Shown: positions 44,497 to 52,631 of the stretch, in pieces
How the letters are laid out: each line of letters starts with the position of its first letter
Numbering within the stretch: the stretch's first letter is position 1
NCBI RefSeq assembly: GCF_044336245.1
Contig: NZ_CP172346.1
Span: 2,542,001 to 2,606,000, forward strand
Direction of reading: 5' to 3'
DNA: 64,000 bases
From: Schlesneria sphaerica
GTDB taxonomy: Bacteria > Planctomycetota > Planctomycetia > Planctomycetales > Planctomycetaceae
The notes under the pieces: model-generated
What the model saw: only the letters and a program-made list of their open reading frames with translations
The model's database searches: none
What the model was told of the DNA's origin: nothing
Position numbers and translations under genes: made by a program

Positions 44497-46260
44497 GTGC
44501 TTCGGACTCATACCTGCGGTGAATTGCGAACGGCCCACGTCGGACAATCAGTCACTCTGTGCGGCTGGGTCGATACCTACCGTGACTTCGGTGGACTTGT
44601 TTTCATCGACTTGCGAGATCGTTACGGCATTACACAAGTCGTCTTCAGTCCCTCATTCGCCGAAATGCATGCCGTCGCCCGCTCCCTTCGCAACGAAGAT
44701 GTCATCAAGGTGACGGGCGAAGTCGTCGCACGCCCTGCTGACATGCAGAACCTCAAGCTGGAAACGGGCGAAATCGATGTTAAAGGCCGCCAGCTGGAAG
44801 TGCTCAACAAGAGCAAGACACCGCCGTTCTTTCCGACCCAATCGGATCTCCCGAACGAAGAGCTTCGCCTGAAGTACCGCTTTCTGGACCTGCGTCGACC
44901 TGGTGTTCAGCAGGCCTTGATCCTGCGGCACAAGCTGTCAAAGGCCACTCGCGACTACTTCGACGAACAGCAGTTCCTCGAAATCGAAACACCGATGCTC
45001 GGTCGCAGCACTCCGGAAGGGGCTCGCGACTATCTGGTTCCCAGTCGAGTGCACGAAGGGAGCTTCTATGCACTTCCCCAGTCGCCTCAGATCTACAAAC
45101 AGATTCTGATGGTCGCCGGTTACGACCGCTACTTCCAGCTCGCCAAATGTTTCCGCGACGAGGACCTGCGTGCAGATCGGCAGCCCGAGTTCACGCAGAT
45201 CGATGTCGAAATGGCGTTCGTGAAACAGGATGACATCCTCAAAATGATCGATGGCCTGATGGCCCGGCTGGTCAAGGTTCTTCGTGGAACCGATCTGCCA
45301 CTCCCTCTTCCACGGTTGACCCACCGTGATGTCATGGAGCGGTATGGCAGCGACAAACCGGATCTTCGCTTCGGACTCGAACTGATTGATCTGGGAGAGA
45401 TTGCCCGCGATTGTGATTTCGGCGTGTTCAAGTCAACGATCGAAGCCAACGGCCGGGTACGCGGATTCTGCGTCCCGGGAGCCGCCGAAAAGTACAGCCG
45501 CAAACAAATCGACGAACTGACCGAATTCGTCAAGCAGTACGGTGCCAAAGGGCTGGCGTTCTTCCGCGTCAAAGAGGACGGCCTCGACTCGCCGATCGCC
45601 AAATTCTTCAGCCCCGAACATCAGCAGGCCATCATCACCAAGTTGCAGGCGAAGGCCGGTGACCTGTTGTTCTGCGTCGCAGACACGTTCAAAGTCAGTT
45701 GTGCGGCGTTATCGGCACTGCGTCTGCGCCTGGGTAAAGAACTGAATCTCTACGATCCTCAGGAACTGAAGATCGCGTGGGTGCTCGACTTCCCCATGTT
45801 TCAATGGAACGAAGAAGAGAAACGCTGGGACGCAGAACATCACCCATTCTGCCAACCGGTCGAAGAAGACATTCCTCTGCTGCAGACGGATCCGGGGAAA
45901 GTACGAGCGCAGTCGTATGACCTCGTTTGCAACGGATATGAAGCCGCCAGCGGAAGCGTCCGAATCCACGACCCCGCCGTCCAGCAGGGAATCTTCAATC
46001 TGCTCGGCATCACAAACGAAGAAGCGGAAGCACGCTTCGGATTCCTGCTGGAAGCACTCCGCTACGGGGCGCCGCCGCACGCGGGAGTTGCACTGGGTCT
46101 GGACCGCTGGGTCATGTTGTTCCTTGCATCGGACAACATCCGCGACGTAATTGCCTTCCCCAAGACCCAGAAAGCCAGCGACATGCTGACCGGCGCCCCC
46201 GCTCCGGTCGACCTGAAACAACTTCGCGACCTGCACATCAAGGTGGACGTGCCGAAGTAG
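44497..46260 (+). CDS. aspS: Aspartyl-tRNA synthetase, bacterial type
   Basis: A 587-aa class IIb synthetase. An N-terminal OB-fold (VTLCGWVDTYRDFGGLVFIDLRDR) binds the anticodon. Motif 1 lies near FLEIETPML, motif 2 is CFRDEDLRADRQPEFTQIDVEM, the bacterial GAD insertion spans about 300-410, and motif 3 is GVALGLDRWVM. The start is GTG 44497 with AAGGA 9 nt upstream; a TTG three codons earlier is possible. Whether it is discriminating (Asp only) or also charges tRNA-Asn cannot be settled here. It ends in a bidirectional terminator. Confidence 0.96.
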   Translation: MLRTHTCGELRTAHVGQSVTLCGWVDTYRDFGGLVFIDLRDRYGITQVVFSPSFAEMHAVARSLRNEDVIKVTGEVVARPADMQNLKLETGEIDVKGRQLEVLNKSKTPPFFPTQSDLPNEELRLKYRFLDLRRPGVQQALILRHKLSKATRDYFDEQQFLEIETPMLGRSTPEGARDYLVPSRVHEGSFYALPQSPQIYKQILMVAGYDRYFQLAKCFRDEDLRADRQPEFTQIDVEMAFVKQDDILKMIDGLMARLVKVLRGTDLPLPLPRLTHRDVMERYGSDKPDLRFGLELIDLGEIARDCDFGVFKSTIEANGRVRGFCVPGAAEKYSRKQIDELTEFVKQYGAKGLAFFRVKEDGLDSPIAKFFSPEHQQAIITKLQAKAGDLLFCVADTFKVSCAALSALRLRLGKELNLYDPQELKIAWVLDFPMFQWNEEEKRWDAEHHPFCQPVEEDIPLLQTDPGKVRAQSYDLVCNGYEAASGSVRIHDPAVQQGIFNLLGITNEEAEARFGFLLEALRYGAPPHAGVALGLDRWVMLFLASDNIRDVIAFPKTQKASDMLTGAPAPVDLKQLRDLHIKVDVPK

Positions 46261-46584
46261 GCTTATGGAGATCGGCACCGGGCACCGGGCAGATCCCGAT
46301 GTCAGGATCGTCGAACTCCATCAACCGTTCGTGCGAATAAACAAACACCTCGCGTCGGGCATTACAAGCCGGACGCGAGGTGTTTTGTTAATTCTCCACG
46401 GTGACCTATACGTCCCCCCGCTTGGTCAGAAGAGAGTGACTCACGGAGAAATTGAATGGGTCGGGCAGCTCCCTATCCGTGTCCCCTTCAAGTGGGCAAG
46501 CGGGACGTTGACTGCGGGGAAATGTGCTGCCGTCATGCACGGGAGGCGGACTTCGCGATCCACCCGAGTCAACTGGACACCTGG
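46261..46584. other. Convergent spacer with a bidirectional terminator
   Basis: About 320 bp between convergent aspS and the ThuA-domain gene. The strong hairpin at 46347-46389 ends both. No other element was seen. Confidence 0.6.
46347..46389 (+). terminator. Bidirectional terminator of aspS and the ThuA gene
   Basis: ACCTCGCGTC-GGGC pairs with GCC-GGACGCGAGGT over about 14 bp with a 7-nt loop and is followed by GTTTTGTT on the plus strand. On the minus strand the same stem is followed by GTTTGTTTATT. It serves converging genes on both sides. Confidence 0.85.
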
Positions 46585-47505
46585 CTATTTCGCCCCCTCA
46601 ACCGAGGCGGTCGCGGTTGCAGTCGGAAAATTCTTCGGAACCGGAATGGTGACTTTGCCCGTCGCAACCCATTCCGCGCCGCGTCCGAATGTCGTCTGGA
46701 AACCGACGCACTTCATTGAGTAATCGCCGTGACCAAGCAATGTCGTAAAGACCTTGCCTTTTCCGTAAGGAATCCACCAGATCAGTGGCTCGTGTTCTTC
46801 AGTCCCATTCGTGGAGCCTGCCGAGAAGGCTGTTGCCAGGATGTGCATGTTGGCAGCGGGCCCCCGCTGGCCGTGATACAGCTCGTCTTTGACGTGCATC
46901 CATTCCGCAGGGATTCCCAACATGACGGGGTGCTGTCGATCTCGGGTGACGATCGTATAGTCATGCTGAGAACCATGCCCGGCACCAGGGCCCTCACCCT
47001 TCGGCAAAATAAGAGGTTTGCCATCTTTACCCACCGTAACGCGTGATCCGAATTCAGCGCCTCGCCAACCCAGCCCAATCATCTTGTTGTATTCGGGCCA
47101 ATCCGAAAAGGCGTTATTGGCAGCATGAACAATCACTAAACCGCCCCCTTTTGCGACGAACTCCTCCAGCGACATCTGGACGGGCTGGGGCCAGCTTTGA
47201 CCGTTGTAATTGCTGATTACGACCTGGTACTGGTCGAACTGAGGGCGAAAGGCATCCCATTCGGCAGCCGGTTTTCCCTGCTGGGGCGCGGTCGCAACAT
47301 CGACCTGGAAACGTCCTGTCGCTTCCAGACACGCCTGAAGCAGCGGCGTCGTGGTTCGCCAGTCATGATTGTTCTGGCCGTCAACGATGAGCGCACGAAC
47401 CTTGTCGTCCGCATCGAGAGGCGTTACGCAAGTTGTGACAATAAAAAAACTTAGAAACAGCCAAACAAAACTTGAGAATCTGTGCGGCCAAGTCTGTCGC
47501 AGCAT
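46585..47505 (-). CDS. Secreted ThuA-domain protein
   Basis: A 306-aa exported protein. A signal peptide (about residues 1-32) precedes a ThuA (class I glutamine-amidotransferase-like) fold: RALIVDGQNNHDWRTTTPLL, YQVVISNYNGQSWP, EFVAKGGGLVIVHAANNAFSDWPE and VFTTLLGHGDYSMKCVGFQT. Planctomycete ThuA proteins are linked to carbohydrate degradation and lack the usual catalytic Cys, as does this one; its role is unknown. The ATG at 47503-47505 is preferred to one 8 codons upstream. The region upstream is shared with csrA. Confidence 0.88.
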   Translation of the reverse strand: MLRQTWPHRFSSFVWLFLSFFIVTTCVTPLDADDKVRALIVDGQNNHDWRTTTPLLQACLEATGRFQVDVATAPQQGKPAAEWDAFRPQFDQYQVVISNYNGQSWPQPVQMSLEEFVAKGGGLVIVHAANNAFSDWPEYNKMIGLGWRGAEFGSRVTVGKDGKPLILPKGEGPGAGHGSQHDYTIVTRDRQHPVMLGIPAEWMHVKDELYHGQRGPAANMHILATAFSAGSTNGTEEHEPLIWWIPYGKGKVFTTLLGHGDYSMKCVGFQTTFGRGAEWVATGKVTIPVPKNFPTATATASVEGAK

Positions 47506-47884
47506 GAAAATCACTCCGCAAAGGCGCAATGGGACGAATGTCTGGTGCGATCGTTATAGCATGCACGAATGGGACTCGCACGGTACACGGATTATTCGCT
47601 ACGGCTTGCGAGCTTCGCGAAACAATTCCCTGAACCTGCAATTTTCGCGATGTCGAGTTCTCCCTCGATATGATCAGATGACGATTAGGAGTGCGTCGCA
47701 AGTCAAAGGCCACACACTCCCGAAATCGATCTCCCGCCTACCAGAGTGGTCACTCGCTCGGCTGTGATGTCTAGAATGCTTTTGACGGCGACTGCGAAGT
47801 GTCAGGAACTGGAGAGACAACAACTTGGAGAAACGTTCATGGCGTACGAACGACGCCGCGAACGCCGAATAAGGAGACACGCAA
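47506..47884. other. Divergent spacer thuA-domain gene / csrA
   Basis: About 380 bp. It holds an inverted repeat TCGCGAAA/TTTCGCGA (47615-47622 and 47643-47650), GGA motifs in the csrA leader, and a possible short ORF at 47839-47913. No clear sigma70-type promoter was found. Confidence 0.55.
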
Positions 47885-47913
47885 ATGCTCGTTCTATCTC
47901 GACAGCGCGATGA
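47839..47913 (+). CDS. Possible 24-aa leader peptide overlapping the csrA start
   Basis: An ATG with GGAG 8 nt upstream opens a 24-codon frame rich in Arg (MAYERRRERRIRR) and closing at a TGA 28 nt inside csrA, in another frame. It includes the csrA ribosome site and start codon. It may be translated and couple to csrA or be chance; conservation was not checked. Confidence 0.3.
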   Translation: MAYERRRERRIRRHANARSISTAR

Positions 47914-48079
47914 AAGTATTTTCATCGGCGACAACATCAAAATCACCGTCGTCGACATTCGTGGCGACAAAGTTCGCCTGGGGATCGAAGCCCCGACAGA
48001 CATCCCCGTCCATCGACAGGAAGTCTACGAAGCGATTCAGCGAGAGAATCAGCGAAAGTCAGAAGAGGCAACGAAGTAA
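47885..48079 (+). CDS. csrA: Carbon storage regulator CsrA
   Basis: A 64-aa RNA-binding protein that represses or activates translation by binding GGA motifs near ribosome sites. It starts MLVLSRQRDESIFIGDNI, continues with VRLGIEAPTDIPVHRQEVYE and has a short charged helix at the end, all as in CsrA/RsmA. The ATG has a strong AAGGAG about 9 nt upstream. No flagellar gene adjoins it, although bacterial csrA often sits next to fliW. The leader has several GGA motifs consistent with autoregulation. Confidence 0.95.
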   Translation: MLVLSRQRDESIFIGDNIKITVVDIRGDKVRLGIEAPTDIPVHRQEVYEAIQRENQRKSEEATK

Positions 48080-48259
48080 TCAAGGCGTGGGATGATAGAC
48101 CCCGGGCATCCATTCTCATTTTCACGACATCTGCCATCATTTGGCGCATTCGGACTGAGTCGCCGCACTTCGCCGATTTTCTGCACAATTGATCAAGTCG
48201 ACGGACAATGAAAACTCTGCAAGCAACGCCTTTTGCCTTGTCGCCCGCCCAAATAAAAC

Positions 48260-48287
48260 GCAAGCCGGACTAAAAAGTCCGGCTTGC
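48260..48287. terminator. Bidirectional terminator between csrA and the small lipoprotein gene
   Basis: A perfect 12-bp stem (GCAAGCCGGACT, AGTCCGGCTTGC) with a 4-nt A loop. On the minus strand it is followed by GTTTTATTT and on the plus strand by ATCGTTTATT, so it can end both converging transcripts. Confidence 0.85.
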
Positions 48288-48347
48288 ATCGTTTATTGCC
48301 ATCTCAGGCAGCACCGTCTACTTGCGGTCGCCCGATCGATATTAGCA

Positions 48348-48587
48348 TTACTCTGGCTGCTTGGCCGGCTCGCCTTCCGCAGGAGCAGCGGGAGTTTCAG
48401 GAGCACCAGTCGAAGGTGTTGCGGGGACTTCAGCGCCGCCACCGGTGGTCGAACCACCACCCGTTGGGGCGGAAGAAGCCAATGGAGGAGGTGTTTTGGT
48501 TTCTTGCTTTGCAGGTTCGCAGCCGAGAATCATTGCCGAGATTCCAAACGCCATCAGCAATGAGCACATCATAGGAGACTTAAGCAT
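48348..48587 (-). CDS. Small Pro/Ala-rich lipoprotein
   Basis: A 79-aa protein with a lipobox (SAMILGC at about residues 17-23) and a disordered body rich in Pro, Ala, Gly, Ser and Thr, ending GEPAKQPE. Such tails occur in many small planctomycete lipoproteins of unknown function. The ATG-M pattern MLKSPMM and the lipobox support the start. It converges on csrA, with a terminator between. Confidence 0.65.
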   Translation of the reverse strand: MLKSPMMCSLLMAFGISAMILGCEPAKQETKTPPPLASSAPTGGGSTTGGGAEVPATPSTGAPETPAAPAEGEPAKQPE

Positions 48588-48812
48588 TTCGTTCTTCCAA
48601 CCTTCCTCATCGGCTCACAACTCATTTGGAGCAGATGATGGTGACCGTCTTTCGACGTATTGACCGCGCCGCTGACCCTTGCGGCTTGCCGGCCCCCAGT
48701 GGCCAGCATCTCTACATCCATTACAATGGTTACCATTCTGCATTGCAACCATCGAAGACATACTGTCCTGACAATTCCCGCTCAATCTGCTGCGTTATAC
48801 CGAGAGTGCAAT

Positions 48813-49385
48813 ATGCGTAATTTGAATGCACCGAATCTGATTACTCTCGCCAGACTGTTTCTTTCGTTTGTGCTCTTCGGCATGATTCAGGCAGGGGCGA
48901 ACTGGCTTTGGGCCGCCGGGCTGTTTCTGTTTGCCGTGGCCACTGACGTACTGGACGGGTACATCGCTCGAAAATACCAGTTAATTACGCAACTGGGCCG
49001 GATCCTCGACCCCTTCGTCGATAAGTTCATTACCGGCGGAACATTCCTCTTCCTGCTTCCCCATCCACAGTCCGGGGTCACCCCCTGGATGGCCGTCATT
49101 GTGATTGGCCGCGAGATGCTGGTCACCAGCCTGCGCGGCTTCCTTGAACAACAAGGGGCGGACTTCTCGGCTTCGGCATCCGGGAAACTTAAAATGTTCC
49201 TCCAGTGTGCGGCCGCCATTGTGGCGATGATTTCGCTGGATCCGTCCGTCTCGGGTTGGTCCGCAGCGGGGGTGAGCATCGCTCAGATCCGCGACGGCCT
49301 CCTTTGGACAATGGTCGCCGTCACAGTCTGGAGCGGATACGACTATGTGATTCGTGCAATCCGCATCTTGAGTCAGATCCGATAA
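48813..49385 (+). CDS. pgsA: CDP-alcohol phosphatidyltransferase (PgsA-like)
   Basis: A 190-aa integral membrane enzyme making phosphatidylglycerol phosphate from CDP-diacylglycerol and glycerol 3-phosphate. The signature DVLDGYIARKYQ followed by GRILDPFVDK matches the CDP-alcohol pattern D-G-x2-A-R-x8-G-x3-D-x3-D exactly. About six helices are visible. The chosen ATG at 48813-48815 begins MRNLNAPNLI, the usual N-terminus; the frame runs further up to 48660, with non-conserved sequence. The specific alcohol cannot be proven; PgsA is the best fit by length. Confidence 0.9.
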   Translation: MRNLNAPNLITLARLFLSFVLFGMIQAGANWLWAAGLFLFAVATDVLDGYIARKYQLITQLGRILDPFVDKFITGGTFLFLLPHPQSGVTPWMAVIVIGREMLVTSLRGFLEQQGADFSASASGKLKMFLQCAAAIVAMISLDPSVSGWSAAGVSIAQIRDGLLWTMVAVTVWSGYDYVIRAIRILSQIR

Positions 49386-49744
49386 CCCCCAGATCGAGAT
49401 GGGCCTGAGACGTACGAAGAGGCAAGATGACGGTCACTGCGCGGATTACCAGACTGCTGTGTCATCAGAAATGAGTCGCCTGACCAGACAACATCTGCGA
49501 ATGGGGTGAATGACTTCGCGTGTTGTCCCCCGCACCCATGCGGGCCACCCAAATTCCCACTGCCCTCGCAACATCACTGTGCGCGGCCAGGCCCCGAGGG
49601 GGCCAGGCACTTGAGTGAGCGGCGCTCAAGTAGCGAGATTCGGAAGTCGACCTGTCCGGGGGCTCGCGTCAGACGCACTCTCGGATTTCCACGAATCAGG
49701 AGGTTCTGTGCGACGCCGTCGCACACCCCGACTAACCAGCTGGG
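49386..49744. other. Convergent spacer pgsA / ABC ATPase
   Basis: About 360 bp between convergent genes. A small CTTGAG/CTCAAG hairpin lies near 49611-49631. No permease gene is present. A plus ORF crossing it has non-protein-like composition. Confidence 0.5.
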
Positions 49745-50458
49745 CTATTTGCTGTTGGAGTCGAGCGAGAAGAGACCTTCACTGGCGATCAAGCCATCTT
49801 TCATGACGATCTGTCGCTTCGCCAGGCGTGCGACCGAGTTTTCGTGGGTCACCATGATGATTGTCCGGCCTTCCTGATTGAGGCCGGTCAACAGTTCCAT
49901 GATTTCTTTTTCAGTCGTCGAATCCAGGTTCCCGGTCGGTTCGTCCGCCAGAATGATCTGGGGATCCATCACAAGAGCACGCGCGATGGCGACACGCTGC
50001 TGTTGTCCCCCCGACAACTGAAAGGGACGGTGATCCAAACGTTCGGCCAGTCCAACCTTCGCCGCCAGGTCGATTGTTCGATTCATCTCCTCGGAACCAA
50101 TCACTCGCCGATCTGTTCGGTAGTGAAATGGGACCTGAATATTCTCCAGCACCGTGTACTGGGCAATCAGGTTGTAGGACTGAAAGATGAAGCCAATCAG
50201 TCGATTGCGGATCTCGGACAACTGGTCGTCGTTGAGCGTACTGACGTCGTAGCGGGAGAGGATGTATTTCCCGCTGGAGGGTCGATCGAGAGCCCCCAGC
50301 AAGTTCAAGAGCGTACTTTTTCCACTGCCCGACGAGCCCATGATGGCGACGAAATCACCTTCGGGAAAATCAGCCGTGACGCCTCGCAGAGCCCGAACGA
50401 CGTTTTCGCCTAAATGGTAGGTCTTGGTCAATTCAATGAGCTGTGCGGCCATCGCCAT
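49745..50458 (-). CDS. MacB/LolD-type ABC transporter ATP-binding protein
   Basis: A 237-aa ABC ATPase with Walker A GSSGSGKSTLLNLLG (about 42-56), Q-loop FIFQSYNLI, signature LSGGQQQRVAIARALV, Walker B IILADEPTGNLD and the switch His in MVTHEN. The GNLDS and RTIIMVTHE patterns are typical of the MacB/LolD group, which drive efflux or lipoprotein release. It lies 91 nt downstream of the adaptor gene on the same strand, but no FtsX/MacB-type permease is in the cluster, so the partner must be encoded elsewhere. Confidence 0.93.
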   Translation of the reverse strand: MAMAAQLIELTKTYHLGENVVRALRGVTADFPEGDFVAIMGSSGSGKSTLLNLLGALDRPSSGKYILSRYDVSTLNDDQLSEIRNRLIGFIFQSYNLIAQYTVLENIQVPFHYRTDRRVIGSEEMNRTIDLAAKVGLAERLDHRPFQLSGGQQQRVAIARALVMDPQIILADEPTGNLDSTTEKEIMELLTGLNQEGRTIIMVTHENSVARLAKRQIVMKDGLIASEGLFSLDSNSK

Positions 50459-50549
50459 AAGAAAACACCGATTTCAACGTTCGTACGAATTCATCCCGCG
50501 GGGGCGTCGGATGAGATCAGACTCTGAACGAGTTCCGAGTTGATCAGGA

Positions 50550-52631
50550 TCAGTTGCCGCCAGATTCCGCTTGGCGCTGCCCCGGAGGGCCACCTGCTGC
50601 ACGGAACTTGGCCATGACGGCGAGGAATTCGTCTTTCGTAACGCTTCCGTCGGAGTCTGAATCAAAATTCTCGAAGTTTTCGGCCATGCGGCCTTCGGCT
50701 TCGCTCCGGGTCACCTTTCCGTCCTGATCTTTGTCCATCGAGTTGAAGCGGGCCATTGGATCGAATCCACCAGGTGGACGAGCTCCCTCGGGAGGCTTTC
50801 CTTCCCCTCGGGGTGGTCCACCTGCCACGGGACGCTCCGCCGCTTCCACCGCACCACTGGCACCGCCAGGTCCTCCGAGAGATGCGAGTGCCCCTGAACC
50901 AGGCTGACCGGGTTGTCCCGGAGACACTCCTGGAGCATCTGATTTAGGTGGCGTAAGCCCTTCGGGCAGCTTGGGCACCTCTTTGCCAAGTTCTTTGGCC
51001 AGTTCTGCTTCGAGGTCCGAAATCTCTTTCTTGAAGTTTGACTGGGGGTTCATCACGACCCCTTCACCTTCCGTGAGACCATCAAGAATCTCGAGAAAGT
51101 TCGCATTGGATTTCCCCACCTTCACGGCACGCAGTTCGACCTTCCGTCCATTCGCCGCGAAGACATACTGCTTGGCACCAAACGAGAGATTGGCTTGCAG
51201 CGGGATCTGAAGAACGTCTTCACGACGTTCAACCAGAATTTCCGTGCTGGCGGTGAGACCAGGTCGAAGTTTGTTGACCTTGTCTGAGGAATCGGTAATC
51301 CGAACGACGGCGTCATATTCGCGGGTCGTGCTGCCGAATCCTCCCGTCGAACTGGGAACGGAGGCGACCGAATCGACTTCGCCGTGGAACGTTTCTTCGG
51401 GATAGGCATCGATCTTCACGATGGCCGACATACCCGGTCGGACCATGCTGATACGAGACTCGTGAATTCGAGCGTTCACTTTCATCGAGTCGAGGTCAGG
51501 CAGGTTAATAATCGGTTGGCGTTCGCGGACCGCAACCCCGACATCGATCATGACGTTCTCTGTCGGGCGACCATCGCGAATATTTGCGTAGACGACTTGG
51601 CCGTCCTGGGTTGCGTAGATCTTACAAGCCTTGATCTGAGCGACCAGACGTTCGTATTTCTTGGATTCGACTTCGTAGGTCAGCTCGCGAGCCCGCAGTT
51701 CAGCGACTTTCTGTGACAGGGCCGCACGAGTCTTGCTTTCCGTTCGCTCAATCTCGCGGCCGTATTCTTTGACGTTCGCTTCCAGTTCCGCCAGCGTACG
51801 GCCCTCGGTGTACTTCTCGAGAACCATAAACTCGCCCTGGACGAGCTTCAGATTGATCTTCTGCGTTTCGACGGCGATTCGCTCCGATTCCAGATCGTTC
51901 TGCGTTCGGTATCCCTTTTTCGCGAGTCGCTGAACGTACTCGTAACTTTCCTGTGCTCGGGAAAGATTTTCTTCAGCGAGTTTGATTCGTCCCAGCAGAT
52001 CATTTTTCTGCTGCAGCAGATCCCCTTCGATGAATTTTTTCAAATCGATCTGAGCCAGTTTCAGCTTCAGATTGGCGGCTTCGATGTCGCTCTCGTTTTG
52101 AGCCTCCTGAATCCGGAGGTCTTCTTTCCCCTGCTCGAAAGCGGCTTTCGCCTTTTCGACGGCGATTTCCTGCTGCGTCTCTTTATCGGCGAGAACCGAC
52201 GAGTCGAGTTCGCAGACCAGGTCGCCCGCCTTCACGTTCGTTCCTTCCGGAACGATACTGATGATCGTTGTCTGGCCCTCGACCTTACTGGAGAGAATCG
52301 CATTCTTCATACTGTCGAGAGTCCCCTTCTCGACAACGGTAATCTGGAAGGTCCCCCGCTTGGCGGTTTCGATGACCAGACCATCGGTTTGATCCGGGGT
52401 CCTCACAAGCGCGGTGGAGACCTGCGACGAAAGGGACTTCAACTGTGGCCAGAGGACGACACCCCCGAGAGTAACGCCCCCCAGAAGGATGACCTTAATC
52501 CAGTTCCGGCGTTTCCGGGGCAGCGGGCGCGAAGGAGTTGACCCGTGAGATTCCGGGGAATGTGCTTCGACTGCTCCCTGAGTCGGAAGCGGATTCGAAT
52601 TCGATGAACGAGGGCTCTGGTGGGATGTCAT
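50550..52631 (-). CDS. Efflux membrane-fusion protein with C-terminal EF-hands
   Basis: A 693-aa adaptor of the HlyD/MacA type. A cytoplasmic Pro/Ser-rich N-terminus (about 1-43) is followed by a membrane helix (about 44-65). A lipoyl half-domain (VVEKGTLDSMKNAILSSKVE), a long coiled-coil hairpin (about 130-320) and the barrel domains come next. The C-terminus is a disordered Gly/Pro tail of about 60 residues followed by two canonical EF-hand loops, DKDQDGKVTRSE (about 633-644) and DSDSDGSVTKDE (about 657-668). Calcium-binding loops on an adaptor are unusual. The ATG overlaps the TolC gene by 137 nt in another frame and lacks a clear ribosome site; no later in-frame start precedes the membrane helix. 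Confidence 0.88.
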   Translation of the reverse strand: MTSHQSPRSSNSNPLPTQGAVEAHSPESHGSTPSRPLPRKRRNWIKVILLGGVTLGGVVLWPQLKSLSSQVSTALVRTPDQTDGLVIETAKRGTFQITVVEKGTLDSMKNAILSSKVEGQTTIISIVPEGTNVKAGDLVCELDSSVLADKETQQEIAVEKAKAAFEQGKEDLRIQEAQNESDIEAANLKLKLAQIDLKKFIEGDLLQQKNDLLGRIKLAEENLSRAQESYEYVQRLAKKGYRTQNDLESERIAVETQKINLKLVQGEFMVLEKYTEGRTLAELEANVKEYGREIERTESKTRAALSQKVAELRARELTYEVESKKYERLVAQIKACKIYATQDGQVVYANIRDGRPTENVMIDVGVAVRERQPIINLPDLDSMKVNARIHESRISMVRPGMSAIVKIDAYPEETFHGEVDSVASVPSSTGGFGSTTREYDAVVRITDSSDKVNKLRPGLTASTEILVERREDVLQIPLQANLSFGAKQYVFAANGRKVELRAVKVGKSNANFLEILDGLTEGEGVVMNPQSNFKKEISDLEAELAKELGKEVPKLPEGLTPPKSDAPGVSPGQPGQPGSGALASLGGPGGASGAVEAAERPVAGGPPRGEGKPPEGARPPGGFDPMARFNSMDKDQDGKVTRSEAEGRMAENFENFDSDSDGSVTKDEFLAVMAKFRAAGGPPGQRQAESGGN

